Source of the DNA: Ardenticatenaceae bacterium
GTDB taxonomy: Bacteria > Chloroflexota > Anaerolineae > Promineifilales > Promineifilaceae
Length of the DNA: 64,000 nt
Direction: 5' to 3'
Assembly: GCA_011525915.1 (NCBI GenBank)
Contig: WYBM01000052.1
Location: forward strand, 1-64,000
Positions 8,797-17,843 of this stretch are shown piece by piece. The stretch's first letter is position 1. The number at the start of each line of letters is the position of its first letter. Below the pieces are notes generated by a model. The model ran no database searches. It was not told the DNA's origin and was given only the letters and a program-made list of their open reading frames with translations. The translations under genes and the position numbers were made by a program.

Positions 8797-9741
8797 ATGG
8801 AAACACAGGTTACAGAACAATCTGCCGCGGCCCGCTTTACGGCCAACATCCCGCTGGTTATTATTTTTTTGTTACTGGTAGACAGCCTGCATTTTGTATT
8901 CGCACGTCTGTTACTACCTTACCTGCATCCATTGACGTCGGCTTTTTTTGTGATGGGCATAGCCACCGTGGAAACGGCCGTCTATCTGGGTATCCGTGGT
9001 GTTATTCGCCCTGCTGTAATATGGCAGCATGGGCGCTTTTTTGCGGCCGTCGGTTTTTTAGTGGCGGCCGCTACCAGCCTCAGTTACAGTGCGGTGCGGT
9101 TTGTTGACCCCGGCACAGCTTCTTTGCTGGCGCAAACGTCTATCTTGTTTGCCCTGGGCTTGAGCATCTTATGGCTCGGTGACCGGTTGACGCGCCAGGA
9201 AGTGGTAGGTGCGACCATCGCTGTCATAGGTGTCTTTGTGATCAGCTTCCAGATCGATGGTGGCTCCAATGTATTGTGGGGTTCGTTGTTGGTGCTGGCG
9301 GCAGCGTTTATTTATGCCTTGCACACGGCCGTGGTCAAACGTTTTGGCGGAGGCATTGAGTTTGCCAACTTTTTTATGTTTCGGGTAGCCAGCACAACGT
9401 TTTTTCTGCTGCTTTTTACGGTGGGTGAAGGGCAGCTGGTGCTGCCGCCGCGCGAGGCCTGGGTTACCCTGTGGTTGGCGGCTACCTTTGATGTGGTCAT
9501 CAGCCGCATTTTATATTACCTGGTGCTGCGCCGTCTGCAAATGAGCCATCACGCTATCATCCTGACCCTCAGCCCGGTGGTGGCCATTGCCTGGTCCTAT
9601 GCGCTTTTTGGGGTAACCCCATCAATCCAAAGCCTGGCGGGGGGTGTGGGCGTCCTCTTTGGTGTGATGATGGTGAGCCTGGGTCGTCGCAGAGCGATGA
9701 TAAAGGCCAGAGTGGCGGCCGGTGAGCCGGGCGGCCAGTGA
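8797..9741 (+). CDS. EamA/DMT-family membrane transporter
   Basis: About 314 aa, ten predicted hydrophobic helices in two homologous halves, the pattern of the drug/metabolite transporter (EamA) family. Supporting segments: SYSAVRFVDPGTASLLAQT in the first half and LQMSHHAIILTLSPVVAIAWS in the second, with GVLFGVMMVSLGRRR at the end. These proteins export metabolites or amino acids; the substrate is unknown. GGAGA six bases before ATG 8797 decides the start; an in-frame TTG at 8746 has no ribosome site. Its tail carries a 14-base duplication (TGAGCCGGGCGGCC, twice around 9723-9751) that includes its own stop codon. It runs into the ABC ATPase gene. Confidence 0.88.
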   Translation: METQVTEQSAAARFTANIPLVIIFLLLVDSLHFVFARLLLPYLHPLTSAFFVMGIATVETAVYLGIRGVIRPAVIWQHGRFFAAVGFLVAAATSLSYSAVRFVDPGTASLLAQTSILFALGLSILWLGDRLTRQEVVGATIAVIGVFVISFQIDGGSNVLWGSLLVLAAAFIYALHTAVVKRFGGGIEFANFFMFRVASTTFFLLLFTVGEGQLVLPPREAWVTLWLAATFDVVISRILYYLVLRRLQMSHHAIILTLSPVVAIAWSYALFGVTPSIQSLAGGVGVLFGVMMVSLGRRRAMIKARVAAGEPGGQ

Positions 9742-9796
9742 GCCGGGCGGCCTGTTGCCGCAGATGCCAGGGATGGACGATATAGAGATTTGTGCT

Positions 9797-10519
9797 ATGC
9801 CCGTATATGCTCTTAATAATGTGACCCAAACGTATAACGGCCGTACGGTTCTGGACATTACAGCGCTTACCGTGCAGCCAGGCGAAGTGCTGGCGATTGT
9901 GGGGCCGAGTGGCGCCGGCAAAAGCACATTGCTGCGGCTGCTGGCTTTTTTGGAACGGCCGTCTGCCGGCCAGATCGCCTTTCAAAACAATGTTGTGAAT
10001 GAACAGTGGCCTGATCTGGCCGCCCGCCGTTCGGTGACGTTGGTTTTCCAACGGCCGCATTTGCTGCGGCGTTCAGTGGCCGCCAACGTGGCATATGGTT
10101 TGAAGTTACGCCGGGCCAGTGATGTGAAGGGGCGGGTCGCGGCCGTGTTAGCCCAGGTAGGTCTGGCAGAACGGGCTGGCGCTATGGCTGGCACCCTTTC
10201 TGGTGGCGAAATGCAGCGCGTCGCCCTGGCCCGCGCCCTTGTCCTGCAGCCAGATGTGCTGCTGCTGGATGAGCCCACGGCGAACCTGGACCCCTACAAC
10301 ATTGGCCTGATGGAGCAAATGATAGCCACTGCCAACCTTATGCAGCGCACGACCATTGTGATGGTGACGCACAACATCTTTCAGGCGCGGCGGCTGGCAG
10401 ACCGGGTAGGGCTGTTGTGGGACGGCCGTCTGGTAGAAGTGGCCGCCAAAGAGGCGTTTTTTGCCCGGCCGTCATCCCCCCAAACGGCTGCCTTTTTAAA
10501 CGGGGAAGTTGTTTACTAA
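9797..10519 (+). CDS. ABC transporter ATP-binding protein, tungstate (TupC/WtpC) type
   Basis: About 240 aa with all ABC ATPase signatures: Walker A GPSGAGKST, Q loop VFQRPHLL, signature LSGGEMQRVALARAL, Walker B VLLLDEPTANLD, and switch His in VMVTHN. The start of the domain (LNNVTQTYNGRTVLDI) resembles the ATPase of tungstate importers. That would fit the molybdopterin-related mobA in this window, but the substrate assignment is a similarity judgement. Neither the permease nor the binding protein is adjacent, so it is an orphan here. The start is uncertain: GTG 9722, ATG 9773 and ATG 9797 are in frame; 9797 best matches family length. Confidence 0.85.
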   Translation: MPVYALNNVTQTYNGRTVLDITALTVQPGEVLAIVGPSGAGKSTLLRLLAFLERPSAGQIAFQNNVVNEQWPDLAARRSVTLVFQRPHLLRRSVAANVAYGLKLRRASDVKGRVAAVLAQVGLAERAGAMAGTLSGGEMQRVALARALVLQPDVLLLDEPTANLDPYNIGLMEQMIATANLMQRTTIVMVTHNIFQARRLADRVGLLWDGRLVEVAAKEAFFARPSSPQTAAFLNGEVVY

Positions 10520-10528
10520 AGAAGTCCG

Positions 10529-10605
10529 TCATCCGTTTTCAGCAGACTATTTCCAGAGGTAGGCCAGCACTGAAAACTGACCACGGATGACTGAAAACTG
10601 ACACT
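10529..10605. repeat. TCAGT-type inverted repeat between convergent genes
   Basis: Left arm TCATCCGTTTTCAG and right arm CTGAAAACTGACC, then GGATGACTGAAAACTGAC, can pair in more than one register. It fills the gap between the ABC ATPase stop and the receiver stop, the same convergent setting as the copies at 175 and 60660. Confidence 0.65.
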
Positions 10606-10981
10606 AGATGTATTCTTGAATTTTCTGCACCAGCAAGGGCATGTTATAGGGTTTTTGTAGAAAACCGGCCAATCCCTGCCCCACAAATTGACCCGAAACC
10701 AGCGCCTCATCATAACCGGATGAAAGGATTATTTTGGCATCCGGGTCAATATTACGAATTTCCCGGCAGGTATCGGCGCCATTTAAGCCAGGCATAGAGA
10801 GATCGAGCAGCACCAGATCAACTTCTTGCTGATGGGCTTTAAAGAGTTCAATACCCTTTTCACCGTCTACGGCCGTGATCACAGAGAACCCGGCAAATTC
10901 CAAAATATCGGTCACGGCTTCACGTACCGCCTCCTCATCATCAATAACCAGAACCAGGTGGTTTTTGTTTTTTAGTGTCAC
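10604..10981 (-). CDS. Single-domain response regulator (CheY-like)
   Basis: 125 aa, a bare receiver domain. Acidic pair DDEE at residues 14-17, phospho-Asp in LVLLDLSMPG near 61, Thr/Ser position in ILSSGYDE, Lys in LQKPYN near 110. There is no output domain, so it must act by protein contact, for example as the receiver of a hybrid kinase relay. Start is GTG 10981 with only a weak ribosome site. No kinase is adjacent; the hybrid kinase at 6108 is two genes away. The 281 bases upstream (10982-11262) show only a weak inverted repeat (AGGGTAT/ATACCCT) and no gene. Confidence 0.9.
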   Translation of the reverse strand: MTLKNKNHLVLVIDDEEAVREAVTDILEFAGFSVITAVDGEKGIELFKAHQQEVDLVLLDLSMPGLNGADTCREIRNIDPDAKIILSSGYDEALVSGQFVGQGLAGFLQKPYNMPLLVQKIQEYI

Positions 10982-11262
10982 AGTGATTGCTCTAACCTCT
11001 TGACATATTTGAGCGCCCGTTGTTTGTTATGGTGATAGTGATTCTACACCCATTACCCACAACTCTGAAAAAATCATGATGATCAAATTTACAAATATGT
11101 GCTGGTGACGAGATCTCCTACAGGGTATTTTAACCAACCGGGTTACAGTCTTTCTGTCAACTTTCAAGGTATTTTTGTATGATACCCTGCCCAGCCGCTT
11201 CTTTGCCTTTGGCTCAGTCACGGTTACACTTGTCCTTATCATGCCTGACAGTGTCTACTTAT

Positions 11263-11994
11263 ATGGATGAGCGTTCCATTTTTACGCCTATGAATCTCTT
11301 GCAAACCCTTCACGACGAAATGCACGCCTGCTGCCGCTGCCTGGAAGCTGGGTATGCCATTGTGCCTGGGGCGGTGTTTAGCGGCAAACAGGTGGCTGAA
11401 CGACGGGTGATGTTGATTGGACAGGCACCAGGGGTAACAGAAGCAGAAGTAAAACGGCCGTTTAACGCTGGCAGTGGCCGGCGGCTGTTCCAGTGGTTAG
11501 GGGAGGCTGGTTGGCAAGAGGATGCCTTTCGGGCCCGACAGTACATGACGGCCGTGACTAAATGTTACCCGGGCAAAGGGCAAAACGGGAAAGGCGATCG
11601 GGTGCCATCTAAAGCAGAACAGGCGTTGTGCCGCCCTTTTCTGGAGCGTGAGATCGCCCTGGTACATCCTCGTCTGATGATCCTGGTGGGTGGGCTGGCC
11701 ATTAAGCTGTTCTTTCCGGCCCGGGCGAAGTTACAGGATGTGGTGGGTACGGCCGTGTACTTCCCCCCGGCAGCCCTGACAAACCCTGTGAACTTTGACC
11801 TTTCTACTGGCGACTGGATGCGTCATAATCTGCCGTCTTCACTCTCCGCACTCTCACCAGACGGCCGTTTGGTCGTCCCTTTGCCACACCCGTCTGGTGC
11901 CAGCCTGTGGCCCAACAAGCCGGCCAACCAGGCCCTTATTGGCCGGGCCATTCAACTTCTACACCATATTCGGGTGGCCTGGCACTTAACGTGA
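11263..11994 (+). CDS. Uracil-DNA glycosylase superfamily protein, Fe-S type
   Basis: About 243 aa. Motif 1 is GQAPGVTEAE, the family-4-like form; motif 2 is PLPHPSGAS near the C-terminus. Cysteines in CCRC near the N-terminus, in TKCYPG and in ALCRPF match the four-cysteine [4Fe-4S] pattern of family 4 and related enzymes. Such enzymes cut uracil from DNA to start base-excision repair; exact substrate range cannot be read from sequence. The start is uncertain (ATG 11263 or 11290; neither has a clear ribosome site). The 3' end overlaps the convergent HAAS gene by nine bases. Confidence 0.82.
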   Translation: MDERSIFTPMNLLQTLHDEMHACCRCLEAGYAIVPGAVFSGKQVAERRVMLIGQAPGVTEAEVKRPFNAGSGRRLFQWLGEAGWQEDAFRARQYMTAVTKCYPGKGQNGKGDRVPSKAEQALCRPFLEREIALVHPRLMILVGGLAIKLFFPARAKLQDVVGTAVYFPPAALTNPVNFDLSTGDWMRHNLPSSLSALSPDGRLVVPLPHPSGASLWPNKPANQALIGRAIQLLHHIRVAWHLT

Positions 11995-12924
11995 AGTCAA
12001 TCGCAGTTTGGTAGTGTAAGCTGTGGTCAGTTCCAGGCCAAAACCCAGGATGAACGGCAGGAATAGAAAAAGCCAGAATACGGCGTTGGGATCCGGCAAC
12101 CAGACGACAAAGGCGCTCACTGCGTAAAAAGAAGTCACTACAAACAGGACTAGCCAGCGATGTAGTCTATTGGGCAGCATAAAGGCACTGAGGGCAACAG
12201 CTGTCAGCGCGACAACTGAAAAGTATGTGGTCCATATGGTACGCATTAAGTAATCTGTTTCTATCATCAACGCACTCACAGACATGAAATAAATCATGGC
12301 CCACATAAATGGAATGAGTGACGGGGTGATCACCAGCCCATCAGAACGATGTTGCCAGAGGAAACGGCCGTAAAGCCCACCAAACAACACTACCAGCAAC
12401 ACAGGTATGATCTTCCAAAAAACAGATGCTTCCCCAGGTGGCCAATTTACAACCCATGAGCTTAGGCTAAAGGAGAATAGGCTAAATGTTACAGCCATCG
12501 TTTGAGCCAGCCACCAGCCAACGAGCAACTTTGAACGCAAGCGCTGCGCCAGCAAAATCAGGCCCAAACAAATCAGGAAGTTAAGGATATAAGGCAGAGC
12601 AACGGTCGCTGGCGTCAAGTCTAAATAGGTGTGAATCAAATAGGTCAGGGAATTTAATAGCAGCAGCGGCAGCAGGGCCAGCAAGGCATTGCGCAGATTT
12701 TGCTTCCAGTTGGCATAACGCAGATTTTGGGCTAGCGTTGCCGGGGAACCCAATTCTTGTAACATTCGGGAGAAGTTAACGGCTGTGGCCTTCTGAAATT
12801 GCTCATCTGCCAGGCCGTCTTCAATATGCGTTTGTATCTCAGCTAGAATGTCGTCCCGTTCGGATTCATTCAGGTCACGCAGTTCATGGGCTAGTTGCTG
12901 CTTGTATTTTTCTATATCGTTCAC
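11986..12924 (-). CDS. HAAS-domain multi-pass membrane protein, PadR partner
   Basis: 312 aa. The N-terminal 75 residues (MNDIEKYKQQLAHELRDL, then EIQTHIEDG) form the HAAS helical domain usual in membrane proteins encoded with PadR regulators. About eight hydrophobic helices follow. Its start overlaps the padR stop (12921-12924, ATGA type), so the two are translationally coupled. Function is unknown; such pairs are thought to answer envelope stress. Convergent overlap with the glycosylase gene is nine bases. Confidence 0.8.
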   Translation of the reverse strand: MNDIEKYKQQLAHELRDLNESERDDILAEIQTHIEDGLADEQFQKATAVNFSRMLQELGSPATLAQNLRYANWKQNLRNALLALLPLLLLNSLTYLIHTYLDLTPATVALPYILNFLICLGLILLAQRLRSKLLVGWWLAQTMAVTFSLFSFSLSSWVVNWPPGEASVFWKIIPVLLVVLFGGLYGRFLWQHRSDGLVITPSLIPFMWAMIYFMSVSALMIETDYLMRTIWTTYFSVVALTAVALSAFMLPNRLHRWLVLFVVTSFYAVSAFVVWLPDPNAVFWLFLFLPFILGFGLELTTAYTTKLRLTSR

Positions 12925-13277
12925 GCTGTGACCCCCTCAGATTGTCGTAAAGACGGGGGAATAAGCGCCAGTAGATGATTGGCAAATGTTTGCCATTCGC
13001 TGGCTTGGTCATTTAGCATATTCTGGCCCTTATGAGTCAGGCTGTAATACTTGCGGCGGCGATTGCCGTCCCCAGGCTGCCAGCTGCCGCTCACCAGAGC
13101 GTCGGCTTCCAGCTTGTGCAAGACGGGGTAAAGTGAGGCGGCTGTAAGGTTAAAGTAACCCTGACTGCGCTCCTCTAGCTCACGCATAATCTGGTAGCCA
13201 TACATTGGCTCCTGTTGCAGAATACTTAACACCAATAGTGAGGTACTGCCCTTTTTTAGCTGCTGCTTTAGGCTCAT
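12921..13277 (-). CDS. PadR-family transcriptional regulator
   Basis: 118 aa winged-helix protein. Diagnostic stretches: GSTSLLVLSILQQEPMYGYQ (helix 1 to 2), LTAASLYPVLHKLEADALV (recognition helix) and RRRKYYSLTHKG (wing). PadR proteins are usually autorepressors that sense small molecules. AAGGAG seven bases before the ATG at 13277 decides the start; an upstream in-frame GTG lies inside that ribosome site. An AT-rich inverted repeat at 13289-13313 lies directly over the 5' end. It forms an operon with the downstream HAAS membrane protein. Confidence 0.93.
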   Translation of the reverse strand: MSLKQQLKKGSTSLLVLSILQQEPMYGYQIMRELEERSQGYFNLTAASLYPVLHKLEADALVSGSWQPGDGNRRRKYYSLTHKGQNMLNDQASEWQTFANHLLALIPPSLRQSEGVTA

Positions 13278-13288
13278 AGAGGTCACTC

Positions 13289-13313
13289 CTTATATAACTA
13301 GCCGATATATAAG
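13289..13313. promoter_or_regulatory. Candidate PadR operator
   Basis: Perfect inverted repeat CTTATATA-N9-TATATAAG immediately upstream of padR, touching its ribosome site. It also lies about 60 bases before the divergent GAF kinase start. Autoregulation is inferred from position. The sequence differs from the ATGT-N8-ACAT site known for some PadR proteins. Confidence 0.5.
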
Positions 13314-13372
13314 ATAATTATATATAAATATTCACCTGTGTCAATACCAATTGATGGTATACTCTGACGTTG

Positions 13373-14623
13373 ATGGAAAACGCTTCAGACTCCTTATTAC
13401 TGGCACAAGTGGTCAAGCTCAGCCGCCGGATGGCGGCCACGCGCGAACTGGACCCCCTGTTATCCTTCGCTATTGATGAAGTGCTGAAGCTGGTGGGTGC
13501 GGAAAGAGGTTATATTGTGCTGCTCAACCAGGATGGGTCCCTGGATTTCCGTGTGAAACGCCGCCGCGATGGTCAGGAGATCGGTGATGTCGAAGATAGC
13601 ATCAGCCGCTCTATTTTAAATGAAGTGGTCCAGACACAGCAGCCGTTGCTGGTGAGTAATGCCATGGCTGATCAGCAGTTTTCCAAGGCCCGAAGTGTCA
13701 TGATGATGCGCCTGCGTTCGGTGATGTGTGTGCCCTTACTTACCCAAAAAGGATTCATTGGCGCCATTTATGTGGAGAATCGCTCTGTGGCTGGGCGTTT
13801 CCAGCCTGCCGATTTACCACCCCTGGAACTGTTTGCGGGCCAGGCGGCCGTGGCCATTGAAAATGCGGCTTTAAATGAAGCGCTTATTCGCGCCAACCAG
13901 GAGTTGCAGGCGTTAGATGAAATGAAGAACAACCTGGTCATCCTGGTGTCGCACGAACTTAGAACGCCGATAACCACGCTTTATGGCTATATGCAGCTGT
14001 TAAAAGATGACCCGGAACCGTTCCTGATTGACGAATTAAGTGAGTCTGTTGACCGTGTGGTGCGCACCATAGAAGAGATCATTGATGCTTTTCGTATTAT
14101 GGCCGGGCAGCTTGGTTTAGAGCTTGAGATGACCTCTTTGCACGTGTTGATGGGGGAGGTGTTGGCAAGTTTTGCCGAAACGTGCGCCAAACGCCAGATA
14201 ACGTTGGCAGCACATGGCCTGGAGTTGTTCCCTGTTTTGCCGGTAGATAAGAAAAAGATGTACGTCGTTTTGGCGAACGTCATTAGCAATGCCATTAAGT
14301 TTACGGCCAATGGGGGACAGGTAACTGTTTACGGCCGTGTCCTGGAGCAGCACGTTGAATTATGTGTGCAAGATACAGGCATTGGTATTCCGCCAGAGGA
14401 ACAGGAAAGAATTTTCGATCTCTTTTACGTGTTAGGGTCCATGAAACATCATTCAACCAGCAAACATGCTTTCCGGGGTGGGGGGTTGGGGCTGGGACTG
14501 CCCATTGCCAAAGGGTTTGTTCAGGCACATCAGGGTGATATCCGCATTGAAAGTCCCGCGCAGGCATCTGCTGCCACCCCAGGGACAAAATGCATCATTG
14601 TGCTGCCCCGCCAGATGCATTGA
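13373..14623 (+). CDS. GAF-domain sensor histidine kinase
   Basis: About 416 aa, no membrane segment. A GAF domain spans about residues 25-170 (SVMCVPLLTQKGFIGAIYVE). HisKA follows with His in LVSHELRTPITTLYGY, then HATPase_c with N box NVISNAIKF, G1 DTGIGIPPEE and G2 GGGLGLGLPIAKG. A cytoplasmic, ligand- or redox-sensing kinase. The -10 box TATACT (13358-13363) ends nine bases before ATG 13373 and there is no ribosome site, so the mRNA may be leaderless. No response regulator is adjacent. Confidence 0.92.
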   Translation: MENASDSLLLAQVVKLSRRMAATRELDPLLSFAIDEVLKLVGAERGYIVLLNQDGSLDFRVKRRRDGQEIGDVEDSISRSILNEVVQTQQPLLVSNAMADQQFSKARSVMMMRLRSVMCVPLLTQKGFIGAIYVENRSVAGRFQPADLPPLELFAGQAAVAIENAALNEALIRANQELQALDEMKNNLVILVSHELRTPITTLYGYMQLLKDDPEPFLIDELSESVDRVVRTIEEIIDAFRIMAGQLGLELEMTSLHVLMGEVLASFAETCAKRQITLAAHGLELFPVLPVDKKKMYVVLANVISNAIKFTANGGQVTVYGRVLEQHVELCVQDTGIGIPPEEQERIFDLFYVLGSMKHHSTSKHAFRGGGLGLGLPIAKGFVQAHQGDIRIESPAQASAATPGTKCIIVLPRQMH

Positions 14624-14653
14624 GCCGGGGCATGGTAAGACAGCCGCACCACA

Positions 14654-14700
14654 GGTCAAAAAGAAAAACCTGGCCGAGGCGTAAAAACCCGGCCAGGTTA
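14654..14700 (-). terminator. Rho-independent terminator of the FecR/DUF5666 gene
   Basis: Perfect 10-base stem AACCTGGCCG (14667-14676) with CGGCCAGGTT (14690-14699). On the minus strand it is followed by TTTTTCTTTTTGAC. It lies 28 bases past the stop of the minus-strand gene and may also slow plus-strand readthrough from the kinase. Confidence 0.85.
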
Positions 14701-14728
14701 AAGAGGGGACCGGTATGCCGTTAGAGCA

Positions 14729-17161
14729 TTACGGGCATGGCCCCATAGTGTCGCCGTGTCCCAAATGGCCGCCTAGGGCTGATTGAGGGATGGTTTTTGT
14801 TTGTTCGGCCGGGGTGCCTGGTTTGTGGCAGATAGTGACGTTGCCGCCCGGTCCTGGTGGGGTTGTTCCTGGCGGGGGGGTGGGTATGGGCGGCGGCGGT
14901 GTGTAAATGACGGTGATAGACACAATGGTGATGGTACCGTCTTCGCCTACACAGGCCACAATGAGCACCACGCTGCCTACCTGTAATTCGCCTTCAATGA
15001 CAATACCTATGTCCAGGATAATGGTCTGGCCGTTGCTAAAGATGATCTCGTCCCCATTTAGGCCAGTGATAACGGCCGTGATAGCCACACATCCCTCACC
15101 GACACCGGCATCCAGCAGCGCTATGTGCGTGGCCAGCCAGGTGCCGTCACTGCGAATCCAGACCGTCACCCGTACCAGGTCGCCGACGTCTATGCTGCCC
15201 TCAATGAGGGTGTTTTCATCTGTTGTCAGGGGTAGGCCGCTGACGATCCAGGGCTCTATGTTGTCTACCACGCCCACAAAGACAATATGCAGCAGGCCCT
15301 CTTGCAGCCGGGTGATCTCCGTGGCCAGCCAGGTGCCATCTTCCAAAATGATGCCGCTGACACGCACCAACGCACCCACCTCAATGCCCGGTTCTATATT
15401 GGCCCACGCGGCGACATCAAAAGAGATACCCGCCACCAGCCAGGGGTCTATGCTCATGACCTCGCCGGTGAAGCTGAAGGTAGCGTCATCTTCGGTCATC
15501 AGCTGAATTTCCTCAGCCAGCCAGGTGTCATCTTCCAGGATAACGCCTTCCACTTTTACTGTGTCACCAGCCTCAATGCCTTCGTCAATCTCTGTTTCTT
15601 CGTCTACCGCCACAGTGATGCCAGAGATAGCCCACGCCCCGTCAGAGATGGTCTGTACAACACCCACAAATTCAAATGGTAGACCATCATCCATAGCTAC
15701 CAGTTCAATGTCTGTGGCTACCAGGTAGCTGCCTGGCAGTTGAATGAGGCCGGTGACACGTACAATATCGCCTGTGACAATGCCTGCGCCCACGGCCGTG
15801 TCTGCCGTTATGCTGATCGTTTGCCCGGCAACGATCCAGGCGCTGTCGCCAATGCTGCCCACTGGCCCGGTGAGCGTAAACGCATTCTCATGGTCTTCAG
15901 CCAGCCGTTGAATGCGGTCGGCCACAGGGTCACCCGCAGCCACCAGGTGACCGGCCACGGAAACCAGGTCACCTACGGCCGGCTCACCTAAGATAAGGGT
16001 GGCCGCGTTCACAGTAAAAGGCTGCCCGGCGATGATCCACGTATCGCCAATCTGGGTGACAATGCCCGTACCTGTCACTATAAATTCGGGATCAGCAGGC
16101 GGTTCGCTGGCATGAAAGCTGGTGGTTTGTCCGGCGATGACGGCTACGGTACGGTTGTTGTTGGTCACATCTACTTTGCCTTCGGTCACCGTGTAACGGG
16201 CACGGCCGTCGGCGGCCGTGTTTACCTCAAACTGGGTGCCTCGTGCCAACCCCGATCCGGTGGCCGTTTTTACTTCGTAGCGTGATCCCCCATCGTGGCG
16301 GAATTGCACCTGATGATGGCTGACGCCTGCCCACTGGGTCATAACAACCGTGCGGAACCCATCCTGGGGCCGTTGGGCGTTGACCTGATCAAGCGTAAGT
16401 TCTGTGTTAGGGCCAAGCCTGGCCTGACTGCCATCAAAAAAAGCGATGTGGGCTGTGGAGTAAGCGCCCGTGCGGATGCGTGCACCGGCCGGAATGTGGG
16501 TGTTTGTTGTTACCATTGTCCACTGGCCGTTAGCAGCCATGATTTCCACAAACCCATGCATATCATGCAGCGCGGCCTGTTCTGGCCCGGTAAGCAGGGG
16601 CAGGGAAATGATGGGCACAAAAAGCTGGTTGGGCGGCAGCGCGGCCACCATCGCCCCCTCTGATGTGGGGGATACAGCCGGCTCCGAGGTGGTCTCAACG
16701 AGGGGCAGCTCTGTACTGGTACGGCCATCTGTTTCGCTGGCCGTGGCGGCAGTTGGCCTGGCCCCTTCGGTTAGAGAGGCTGTTAACAGTGGTTCATTGT
16801 TGGTTCGCTGCCGCCCAACCCAGGTAGCGACAAGCGCCAGCAAAAGGAGGAAAGCCAGGCCGGCGGCCAGTTGACGCCGGGCAAACAGACTGGCCCACAG
16901 AACGCGCAGTTGTTGGCTAAAGGGGGCTGAGGTAGCCGGGGCTGGGCGGGTGGTCAATGTTGCAGCGGCCGCCATGATCGCCGTACGCTGGGTGGCCACG
17001 GCCGTGGCATCTGGCGCCGGTACTTCGGTGTTGTGCATCACAGCGGCTACCCGCACGATGTTGGCGTCTTCATCTGTTAATCCTACCAGGCAAACGGCCA
17101 AGGGTTCACCAGTTTCCAATAATTCCAAACGCCGTTGTATGACATCCTTTGAAGTTTCCAT
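14729..17161 (-). CDS. Membrane-anchored FecR/DUF5666 repeat protein with CHKPG tail
   Basis: 810 aa. Residues 1-95 are a cytoplasmic part, then a transmembrane helix (about 98-115), a Ser/Thr linker and a motif LFVPIIS. A FecR domain follows (about 215-350; GARIRTGAYSTAHIAFFDGS, ARGTQFEVNT, VTEGKVDVTN). Next are about six DUF5666-like beta repeats, each near 65 residues with D-x-V-x-V-x-G and GTWLATEI-type ends. The tail is Pro-rich with ICHKPGTP...GHLGHGD, a motif common at the C-terminus of bacterial surface proteins. It follows the ECF sigma gene by 26 bases, so the cytoplasmic end may act as its anti-sigma or signal partner (inference). Confidence 0.82.
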   Translation of the reverse strand: METSKDVIQRRLELLETGEPLAVCLVGLTDEDANIVRVAAVMHNTEVPAPDATAVATQRTAIMAAAATLTTRPAPATSAPFSQQLRVLWASLFARRQLAAGLAFLLLLALVATWVGRQRTNNEPLLTASLTEGARPTAATASETDGRTSTELPLVETTSEPAVSPTSEGAMVAALPPNQLFVPIISLPLLTGPEQAALHDMHGFVEIMAANGQWTMVTTNTHIPAGARIRTGAYSTAHIAFFDGSQARLGPNTELTLDQVNAQRPQDGFRTVVMTQWAGVSHHQVQFRHDGGSRYEVKTATGSGLARGTQFEVNTAADGRARYTVTEGKVDVTNNNRTVAVIAGQTTSFHASEPPADPEFIVTGTGIVTQIGDTWIIAGQPFTVNAATLILGEPAVGDLVSVAGHLVAAGDPVADRIQRLAEDHENAFTLTGPVGSIGDSAWIVAGQTISITADTAVGAGIVTGDIVRVTGLIQLPGSYLVATDIELVAMDDGLPFEFVGVVQTISDGAWAISGITVAVDEETEIDEGIEAGDTVKVEGVILEDDTWLAEEIQLMTEDDATFSFTGEVMSIDPWLVAGISFDVAAWANIEPGIEVGALVRVSGIILEDGTWLATEITRLQEGLLHIVFVGVVDNIEPWIVSGLPLTTDENTLIEGSIDVGDLVRVTVWIRSDGTWLATHIALLDAGVGEGCVAITAVITGLNGDEIIFSNGQTIILDIGIVIEGELQVGSVVLIVACVGEDGTITIVSITVIYTPPPPIPTPPPGTTPPGPGGNVTICHKPGTPAEQTKTIPQSALGGHLGHGDTMGPCP

Positions 17162-17187
17162 GTGGCTTTCTCCTACCTATACAGCGC

Positions 17188-17727
17188 TTACTGCATAAAC
17201 GCTTTCATCGTTTTTAGCCCCCGATGCTGGATGGATTTCACAGCGGCTACAGATTTATCCAGCATCTCGGCTACCTCTTGTAAGGACAATCCCACCAAAA
17301 AGCGTAAGGTCAGCACCTCGCGTGGCAGCGTTTCCATCTGGTCAAGCGCGGCCATGATGGTCTCTAACTGCATTTGCTGCTCCACAACGGCCACAGGATT
17401 TACGGCCGTGTGGCTGAGATGGTCTGCCTGATGGATGGGCACTATTTTTAGGCCGTGTTCTTTTTGAACATGGTTCACCAGGTAATTGTGGGCGATGCGA
17501 TAGAGCCAGGCGGTAAAAGGTGCCCCTGTGGGTTGGTATGTCTGGATATGGGTCACCATCCGCAAAAATATATCGCCCGTGAGATCATGCGCTAACTGCG
17601 TGTCGTAAATGCGTGCCCGCACATAACGATAGATTCGCAGTTGGTGCCGGTCATATAACGCACCAATGGCTTCCATATCACCTTGCTGTGCGCGTTGGGC
17701 CAGTTCAATATCGTTAAGGTTTTGCAT
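17188..17727 (-). CDS. ECF-type RNA polymerase sigma factor
   Basis: 179 aa with sigma region 2 (DLTGDIFLRMVTHIQTYQP, FTAWLYRIAHNYLVNH) and region 4 (LPREVLTLRFLVGLSLQEVA, then SVAAVKSIQHRGL). Regions 1 and 3 are absent, as in group 4 sigma factors. It would direct RNA polymerase to a small regulon, probably including its own operon with the FecR-domain membrane protein downstream. ATG 17727 has no strong ribosome site. The autoregulatory promoter was not identified. Confidence 0.93.
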   Translation of the reverse strand: MQNLNDIELAQRAQQGDMEAIGALYDRHQLRIYRYVRARIYDTQLAHDLTGDIFLRMVTHIQTYQPTGAPFTAWLYRIAHNYLVNHVQKEHGLKIVPIHQADHLSHTAVNPVAVVEQQMQLETIMAALDQMETLPREVLTLRFLVGLSLQEVAEMLDKSVAAVKSIQHRGLKTMKAFMQ

Positions 17728-17843
17728 GCATATCCTTTAAATAGATCAGGTCTCTACAATGGATAACAGAGTTTTTCAAAAAAGGATGCAAACAGAGGGG
17801 GGGGAGTTTCTACCCATTGCCGGGTTTTATACGGCCGTGATAG

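Noticed and set aside
9722..9760. 14-base duplication TGAGCCGGGCGGCC considered a mobile element
   Set aside because: It is a simple tandem duplication at a gene end, with no ends or transposase.
13289..13313. AT-rich inverted repeat considered as a terminator
   Set aside because: It lies upstream of padR and has no downstream T tract in either direction.
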